This document shows positions 58,251 through 64,000 of a stretch of DNA of 64,000 nucleotides, in pieces. The stretch comes from Pogonophryne albipinna. Its lineage: Eukaryota > Chordata > Actinopteri > Perciformes > Artedidraconidae. The stretch's first letter is position 1. Each line of letters opens with the position of its first letter. A program made the translations under genes and the position numbers. The stretch lies in contig CM053250.1 in assembly GCA_028583405.1 (NCBI GenBank), positions 40,846,230 through 40,910,229 of the forward strand. Direction: 5' to 3'. The notes beneath the pieces are model-generated. The model made no database searches. It saw only the letters and a program-made list of their open reading frames with translations, and was not told where the DNA came from.

Positions 58251-59762
58251 TTAGTGATGATTTGAAGATGTCCAGGGAGGCAGCATTACGGATCTCGGCA
58301 GGAAGTGCATTCCAGAGGGTGGGGGCCGCAACACTGAATGCCCTGTCACCAACAGTTCGGAGGCGAAAGCGGGGGATGGAGAGCAGGCCCGTGTCTGAGG
58401 ACCGCAGACTCCGAGAAGGAGTGTTTTGTATTGAATCCGGGATTTGACCGGCAGCCAATGTAGGTGGATGAGGGTGGGGGTGATATGGTGCCATGGCTTG
58501 GTGTGGGTGAGAAGCCTGGTGGCAGAGTTCTGGACGTATTGGAGCCTATCCAGGGTTTTGCTGGGAACCCCGGACAGGACTCCATTGCAATAGTCCAGAC
58601 GGGATGTAATGAAGGCATGTACAAGGGTTTCTGCCACAGAGTCAGAGAGTGCAGGCCGGATTTTGGCAATGTTTTTCAGGTGGTAGAAGGCGGATTTGGT
58701 GACAGACTTGACGTGCGCCTGGAAAGAGAGGGTGGTGTCCAGGATGACTCCCAGGTTGCGGACTTCAGTGGACGGGGAGATGGAGCAGCCGTCAATGGAG
58801 AGAAGCAGGTCTCCAACCTTCTGGAGCTGCGTCTTGGGAGCCACAATCATGAGCTCTGTTTTATTGCTGTTGATTTTGAGCAGGTTTGATGACATCCAGT
58901 TTTTTATGTCCTGTAGGCAGTTGACAAGGGATTGGGGGGAGCTGAGTGGACGGTTTGGTGGAGAGATAGAGCTGTGTGTCATCAGCATAAGAGTGAAAGC
59001 TGAGACCATGTTGGCGGATGATTTGACCAAGTGGGAGCATGTAGATATCGAATAGGAGGGGTCCAAGCACAGAGCCTTGAGGTACACCTTGGTTGACTGG
59101 GGGGAGCTGCAGTCACTGATGGTGACAACGTTTTTCCTGTTAGACAGGTAGGACACAAACCAGGCAAGAGCTGTGTCACTGAGGCCAAGGTAGTCAGACA
59201 GGCGGCTGAGGAGGATGGAATGGGATATGGTATCGAAGGCTGCTGAGAGGTCCAGGAGGATGAGAATGCTGATGAGGCCAGAATCAGATGCGATGAGGAG
59301 GTCGTTTGTGATTTTGATGAGGGCAGTCTCAGTACTGTGATATGGTCTGAAGCCAGACTGGAGGGGTTGGTAGAGCTCATGCAATGACATGTGGTGTTGC
59401 AGCTGTGCGGCAACTGCTCTTTCCAAGATCTTGCTCACGAATGGGAGGTTTGAGATCGGCCGGTGGTTGTTGAGGTCCTCCGGGTCCAAGCCAGGCTTCT
59501 TCAGGATTGGAGAGACTGAGGCAGTTTTGAGGCAGGGTGGGACTGTGCCAGAAGACAAGGACAAGTTCACAATGTCAACAATGATGGGGCAGATGGTGGA
59601 TAGAGCTGCCTTGACCAAGGCTGTGGGCATGGGGTCAAGAGAGCAGGTCGATGTCTTGGCCTTAGTAACCAGCTTGGTAATTTGGATGACATCCACTGGG
59701 GAGAAGGTGGAGAGGCAACCTTGTGGCTGGGGTGCGGTTGAAGTAGGTGGGGGGCCAGGCAC
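58251..59762 (-). pseudogene. L2-like reverse transcriptase
   Basis: A 503-residue open frame with RT sequence at both ends (KPGLDPEDLNNHRPISNLPF, LLDLSAAFDTISHSILL; later [31 protein letters not shown]). The middle, about 59100-58930, is read out of frame: the catalytic [11 protein letters not shown] (about 58990) and [12 protein letters not shown] are in the overlapping frame 59070-58861. Two compensating slips keep the long frame open while removing the active site. Confidence 0.88.
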
Positions 59763-60277
59763 CAGAAGCTGCTGGTGGATGGAATCAACTTTTGCCTGGA
59801 AGAAATCCAGAAACTTCGAGCAGAGATCAAGAGCACCTGGGGGATGGGGGGATCAAGGGGGCGGAGAAGCCGGTTTATGGTTGAGAACAGCATTCTCGAT
59901 TGGGATTGTTGGATGCCAATGAGGGTGGAGTAGTACGAAGACCTAGCCAGGGAGAGGGCTTCTTTGTAAGCCTTTACATGGTCCTGGTATGCTTCGCGGT
60001 GGACGGCGAGGTCAGTTCTTGTTTTGAGTCTCTCTAGCCGACGACCAGAAGCCTTCAGGGCGCGGAGTTCAGTGGTGAACCAAGGGGCCGAACGGGTGAA
60101 GGAGACAGTCCGGGTTTTGAGGGGGGCTAGAGAGTCAAGGCTGAGGGATAGAGCTGAGTTGTAGCGAGCAACCAGGCCATCCACTGTGGTGGTAAGGGGA
60201 ATGGAGGCTAGGTGGGCTGCTATCGTGATGGTCAGGGCTGGTGCACTCAGTGATTTGGTGTTTCTGAATGTGATGGT

Positions 60278-63200
60278 CCTCTCTGAAGAACCAGCACCTT
60301 ACCGTGGTAGAGAGGTTTGTGTGCCCTGATGAACCTGGGGGCTGTGTTGTCTGGAACCTTGTGTTCCTGGTAGGGTCTCCCATGGCAAATTGGTCTCAGG
60401 CAAGGGGCCAGACTAAGATTGGTTCAAAAGACCTCATGAAAAAACAAAAACAAGAAGTGAGGATACCCGGCCCGGAGGAAGCCCGGGGTCCCTTTCTGGA
60501 GCCAGGCCCAGAAGGAGGACTCGACGGCGAGCGTCTGGTGGCCGGGCTTGCCACGGAGCCCGGCCGGGCCCAGCCCGAAAAGGCAACGTGGGCAACACCT
60601 CCGCTTCTCCGTCCCGCGGGCCCACCACCTACGGGAAACAGCGATGGGGTCGGGTGCGCTGCCAGAAGGGTGGCAGTGAAAGCGGAGGGTCTCGACGGAC
60701 CAGACCCGGGCGACAGAAGCTGGCTTTGGGGACGTGGAACGTCACCTCTCTGGGGGGGAAGGAGCCGGAGCTTGTGCGGGAGGTGGAGCGTTACCAGTTG
60801 GATCTGGTTGGGCTCACCTCTACGCACAGCGTCGGCTCTGGAACCTTACTTCTGGATAGGGGTTGGACTCTATTCTTCTCCGGAGTTGCTCAAGGTGTGA
60901 GGCGCCGGGCGGGTGTGGGGATACTCACAAGTCCCCGGTTGGGTGCTTCGTTGTTGGAGTTTACCCCAGTGGACGAGAGGGTCGCCTCCCTACGCCTGCG
61001 GGTTATGGGGGGGAAAACTCTGACTGTTGTGTGTGCTTATGCACCCAACAGCAGTTCAGAGTATACGGCCTTCTTGGAGACCCTGGAAAGAGTCCTGTAT
61101 GGGGCTCCTGAAGGGGACTCTTTAATCTTGCTGGGAGACTTCAACGCACATGTGGGCAATGATGGAGACACTTGGAGGGGCGTGATTGGGAGGAACGGCC
61201 CCCCTGATCTGAACCGGAGTGGTGGTTTGTTACTGGACTTCTGTGCTAGTCATGGATTGGCCATAACAAACACCATGTTCGAACATAAGGATGCTCATAA
61301 GTGTACGTGGTACCAGAGCACCCTAGGCAGAAGGTCCATGATCGATTTCGTTATCGTATCATCGGACCTGAGGCCGTATGTTTTGGACACTCGGGTAAAG
61401 AGAGGGGCGGAGTTGTCAACTGATCACCATCTGGTGGTGAGTTGGGTCGAGTGGCGGGGGAAGCCTCTGGATAGACCTGGTAAGCCCAAACGTGTAGTTC
61501 GGGTGAACTGGGAACGTCTGGAGGAGGCCCAAGTTCAGGAGGCCTTCAACTCACACCTCCGGCGGAGCTTTTCAGGCATTCCTGTGGAGGTTGGGGACAT
61601 TGAACCAGAGTGGTCGGTGTTCAAAGCCTCTATTGCCGAAGCCGCGGCGGGGAGCTGTGGTCTCAAGGTCCTAGGTGCCTCAAGGGGCGGTAACCCTCGA
61701 ACCTCCTGGTGGACACCGGTGGTCAGGGAAGCCGTCCGACTGAAGAAGGAGGCCTTCAGGGATTTGTTATCCCGGGGGACTCCCGAGGCAGTTGCAAGGT
61801 ACCGACAGGCCCGAAGGGCAGCAGCCTCATCCGTGGCCGAGGCAAAGCAGCGGGTGTGGGAGAAGTTCGGAGAGGACATGGAGAAGGACTTTCGGGCGGC
61901 ACCAAAGTTGTTCTGGAAAACTCTCCGACACCTCAGGAGGGGGAAGCAGGGAACCATCCAAGCTGTGTACAGTAAGGATGGGACGTTGTTGACCTCAACT
62001 GATGGAGTGTTGGGGCGTTGGAAGGAACACTTTGAGGAACTCCTGAACCCGACAACTCCGCCCTCTATGTTAGAGGCAGAGCTGGAGTATGACGGGGGAT
62101 CGGCGCCAATCTCCCGGGGGGAGGTCACTGAGGTTGTTAAACAACTCCACAGTGGCAAAGCCCCGGGGGTGGATGAGATCCGCCCAGAAATGCTGAAGGC
62201 TCTGGGTGTTGAGGGACTGTCATGGTTGACACGTCTCATCAACATTGCGTGGAAGTCGGAAACAGTACCGAAGGAGTGGCAGACCGGGGTGGTGGTTCCC
62301 ATTTTTAAAAAGGGGGATCAGAGGGTGTGTGCCAATTACAGAGGCATCACACTACTCAGCCTCCCCGGGAAAGTTTACTCTAAGGTACTCGAAAGGAGGG
62401 TCAGGCCGATTGTCGAACCTCAGATTGAGGAGGAACAATGCGGATTCCGTCCTGGTCGTGGAACGACGGATCAGCTTTTTACTCTCGCAAGGATCCTGGA
62501 GGGGGCCTGGGAGTACGCTTATCCGGTCTACATGTGTTTTGTGGACTTGGAGAAGGCGTATGACCGGGTTCCCAGGGAGTTACTGTGGGAGGTGCTGCGG
62601 GAGTATGGGGTGAGGGGGTCTCTACTCAGGGCCATCCAATCTCTGTACTCCCAAAGCGAGAGCTGTGTCCGGGTCCTCGGCAGTAAGTCGGACCCATTTC
62701 CGGTGAGGGTTGGCCTCCGCCAGGGCTGCGCTTTGTCACCAATCCTGTTTGTAATATACATGGATCGGATTTCGAGGCGTAGTCATGGGGGAGGGGGTCT
62801 GCAGTTCGGTGGACTAAGGATTGCACCACTGCTTTTTGCAGATGATGTGGTTCTGATGGCTTCATCGGTCTGCGACCTTCAGCACTCACTGGATCGGTTC
62901 GCAACCGAGTGTGAAGCGGCTGGGATGAGGATCAGCACCTCCAAATCTGAGGCCATGGTTCTCAGCAGGAAACCGATGGACTGTCCACTCCAAGTAGGGA
63001 ATGAGTCCTTACCCCAAGTGAAGGAGTTCAAGTATCTCGGGGTCTTGTTCTCGAGTGAGGGAACAATGGAGCGTGAGATGGGCCGGAGAATCGGAGCAGC
63101 GGGAGCGGTACTGCAGTCGCTTTACCGCACCGTTGTGACGAAAAGGGAGCTGAGCCAGAAGGCAAAGCTCTCTGTCTACCGGGCCATTTTCGTTCCTACC

Positions 63201-63649
63201 CTCACCTATGGTCATGAAGGATGGGTCATGACCGAAAGAACGAGATCGCGGATACAAGCGGCCGAGATGGGTTTTCTCCGCAGGGTGGCTGGTGTCTCCC
63301 TTAGGGATAAGGTGAGAAGTTCGGTCATCAGGGAGGGACTCGGAGTTGAGCCGCTCCTCCTTCGCGTCGAAAGGAGCCAGTTGAGGTGGTTCGGGCACCT
63401 AGTTAGGATGCCACCTGGGCGCCTCCCTAGGGAGGTGTTCCAGGCACGTCCAGCTGGGAAGAGACCAAGGGGTAGACCTAGGACCAGGTGGAGGGATTAT
63501 ATCTCTTCGCTGGCCTGGGAGCGCCTTGGGATCCCCCAGTCAGAGCTGGTTGATGTCGCCAGGGAAAAGGAAGTTTGGGGCTCTCTGCTGGAACTGCTAC
63601 CCCGCGACCCGACCACGGATAAGCGGAAGAAGATGGATGGATGGATGGA
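60278..63649 (+). mobile_element. Full-length Rex3-like RTE retrotransposon
   Basis: TGAATGTGATGGT is present at 60265-60277 and again at 63650-63662, a 13-bp target duplication that also restores the L2 sequence when removed. The 5' end reads CCTCTCTGAAGAACCAGCAC. The 3' end is a short GATG repeat (GATGGATGGATGGATGGAT) right after the coding region, as in Rex3/RTE elements. 3372 bp with one long uninterrupted frame; among the most recent insertions here. Confidence 0.9.
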
Positions 63650-63734
63650 TGAATGTGATGGTGCGTTTTGCACGCTGAGTGGGCAGGGGGACAGGAACAG
63701 TAAAGAGTATGGCAAGATGGTCCACAACAGCTAG
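60588..63734 (+). CDS. Rex3-like endonuclease-reverse transcriptase, intact frame
   Basis: 1048 codons. An apurinic-type endonuclease spans residues about 45-290: [11 protein letters not shown] at the start, [16 protein letters not shown] near 181 and [10 protein letters not shown] near 278. Then a linker, and RT from about 510 to 830: [38 protein letters not shown] (motif A), [13 protein letters not shown] and [13 protein letters not shown] (motif C, near 749). The C-terminal domain ends with a basic [16 protein letters not shown] block. All RT catalytic Asp are present. Function: target-primed reverse transcription. The true start may be upstream or downstream of this ATG. The last 28 or so codons lie in L2 flanking DNA, because no stop occurs before the GATG tail. 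Confidence 0.9.
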   Translation: MGNTSASPSRGPTTYGKQRWGRVRCQKGGSESGGSRRTRPGRQKLALGTWNVTSLGGKEPELVREVERYQLDLVGLTSTHSVGSGTLLLDRGWTLFFSGVAQGVRRRAGVGILTSPRLGASLLEFTPVDERVASLRLRVMGGKTLTVVCAYAPNSSSEYTAFLETLERVLYGAPEGDSLILLGDFNAHVGNDGDTWRGVIGRNGPPDLNRSGGLLLDFCASHGLAITNTMFEHKDAHKCTWYQSTLGRRSMIDFVIVSSDLRPYVLDTRVKRGAELSTDHHLVVSWVEWRGKPLDRPGKPKRVVRVNWERLEEAQVQEAFNSHLRRSFSGIPVEVGDIEPEWSVFKASIAEAAAGSCGLKVLGASRGGNPRTSWWTPVVREAVRLKKEAFRDLLSRGTPEAVARYRQARRAAASSVAEAKQRVWEKFGEDMEKDFRAAPKLFWKTLRHLRRGKQGTIQAVYSKDGTLLTSTDGVLGRWKEHFEELLNPTTPPSMLEAELEYDGGSAPISRGEVTEVVKQLHSGKAPGVDEIRPEMLKALGVEGLSWLTRLINIAWKSETVPKEWQTGVVVPIFKKGDQRVCANYRGITLLSLPGKVYSKVLERRVRPIVEPQIEEEQCGFRPGRGTTDQLFTLARILEGAWEYAYPVYMCFVDLEKAYDRVPRELLWEVLREYGVRGSLLRAIQSLYSQSESCVRVLGSKSDPFPVRVGLRQGCALSPILFVIYMDRISRRSHGGGGLQFGGLRIAPLLFADDVVLMASSVCDLQHSLDRFATECEAAGMRISTSKSEAMVLSRKPMDCPLQVGNESLPQVKEFKYLGVLFSSEGTMEREMGRRIGAAGAVLQSLYRTVVTKRELSQKAKLSVYRAIFVPTLTYGHEGWVMTERTRSRIQAAEMGFLRRVAGVSLRDKVRSSVIREGLGVEPLLLRVERSQLRWFGHLVRMPPGRLPREVFQARPAGKRPRGRPRTRWRDYISSLAWERLGIPQSELVDVAREKEVWGSLLELLPRDPTTDKRKKMDGWMDECDGAFCTLSGQGDRNSKEYGKMVHNS

Positions 63735-64000
63735 GTCCAGGCACTGGAGATGGGAGGGAGGGGTGCCTATAGAGCACACTAGGTCCAGCGTGTGACCTTT
63801 GGTGTGGGTGGGACCTTGGACGTGCTGTGTGATGTTGAAGCAGTCGAGTAGTGAGAGAAATTCAGAGGCAAAGGTGCATGTACTAGAGTCGACATGGATG
63901 TTAAAGTCACCAAGCAGTAATGTGGATGGAGACCTGGAGCAGACACAGGTGAGCAGCTCAGCGAACTCAGACATGAAGATGGCGGAGGCTTTGGGGGGGC

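Larger units (their letters stand above)
58076..64000 (-). mobile_element. L2-like LINE, split by Rex3
   Basis: On the - strand, from the window end: endonuclease piece at 63974-63650 (STLLLGDFNIHVD, then GHTLDLVCS and DHLAI), then after the Rex3 insertion the linker (SAPWFTTELRALKAS at about 60100), RT (59762-58251) and a 3' tail AAGGTGCTATATAAATATCA with ATT repeats ending at 58076. Gene order and tail are those of L2. The 5' part extends beyond 64000. Confidence 0.88.

Noticed and set aside
62245..62613. Alternative frames inside the Rex3 coding region (both strands)
   Set aside because: Shadows of the 1048-codon frame.

Overview
The window looks like an intronic stretch of a teleost fish genome. 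It contains vertebrate-style split exons with GT/AG borders and a typical fish mobile-element fauna: Rex1-like and Rex3-like LINEs, L2-like and L1-like LINEs, DIRS tyrosine-recombinase elements, a Tc1 transposon, many hAT elements, a tRNA-derived SINE and an endogenous retrovirus. There is nothing prokaryotic here. One assembly gap (N run) occupies 44345-45344.

The only host gene I can support is on the + strand: four internal exons (148-345, 4663-4777, 28702-28887, 30059-30196) of a polypeptide N-acetylgalactosaminyltransferase of the GALNT8/9/17/18 subgroup, most like GALNT18. The exons join in phase and cover the C-terminal part of the catalytic domain. The N-terminal exons must lie before base 1. 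No lectin-domain exon was recognised in the remaining 33.8 kb. The intron between 4777 and 28702 is 23.9 kb and is largely mobile-element DNA.

Region by region: 1.6-3.3 kb and 6.9-9.5 kb are L1-like remnants (- strand), the second carrying a SINE and a hAT-like fragment. 9.9-10.4 kb is an 83-bp minisatellite. 11.5-16.1 kb is a truncated DIRS element. 17.1-17.9 kb is a LINE 3' end. 18.2-23.7 kb is a partial gamma/epsilon-like retrovirus (- strand) with one LTR, gag, protease and part of RT. 24.0-27.7 kb is a Rex1-like LINE split by a hAT element that itself carries a MITE. 28.5-28.7 kb is a (TG)99 tract ending at a splice acceptor. 29.3-29.8 kb is a hairpin-rich MITE and 30.5-31.4 kb a hAT element with its target duplication. 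31.9-37.8 kb is a DIRS element with both terminal repeats and the internal complementary region. 39.5-40.7 kb is a CAGA-type microsatellite. 41.7-43.4 kb is a hAT element containing a second hAT MITE, both with 8-bp target duplications. 46.7-48.5 kb is a tandem repeat broken by a MITE, and 49.0-49.4 kb a decayed IS1595/Merlin-like transposase. 53.0-53.7 kb is a hAT MITE. 54.6-56.2 kb is a Tc1 element with long, nearly identical inverted repeats. 58.1-64.0 kb is an L2-like LINE (- strand) split by a full-length Rex3-like RTE element (60278-63649) that has a 13-bp target duplication and one uninterrupted reading frame.

The elements do not form a pathway; what connects them is insertion history. 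The points most worth a second look are the splice acceptor built on a 198-bp TG repeat, the DIRS circle-junction architecture with an inverted 68-bp copy inside its recombinase, the Rex3 reading frame that ends only in flanking DNA, and the gag-amber-pol layout of the retroviral remnant. I found no convincing new biological system.
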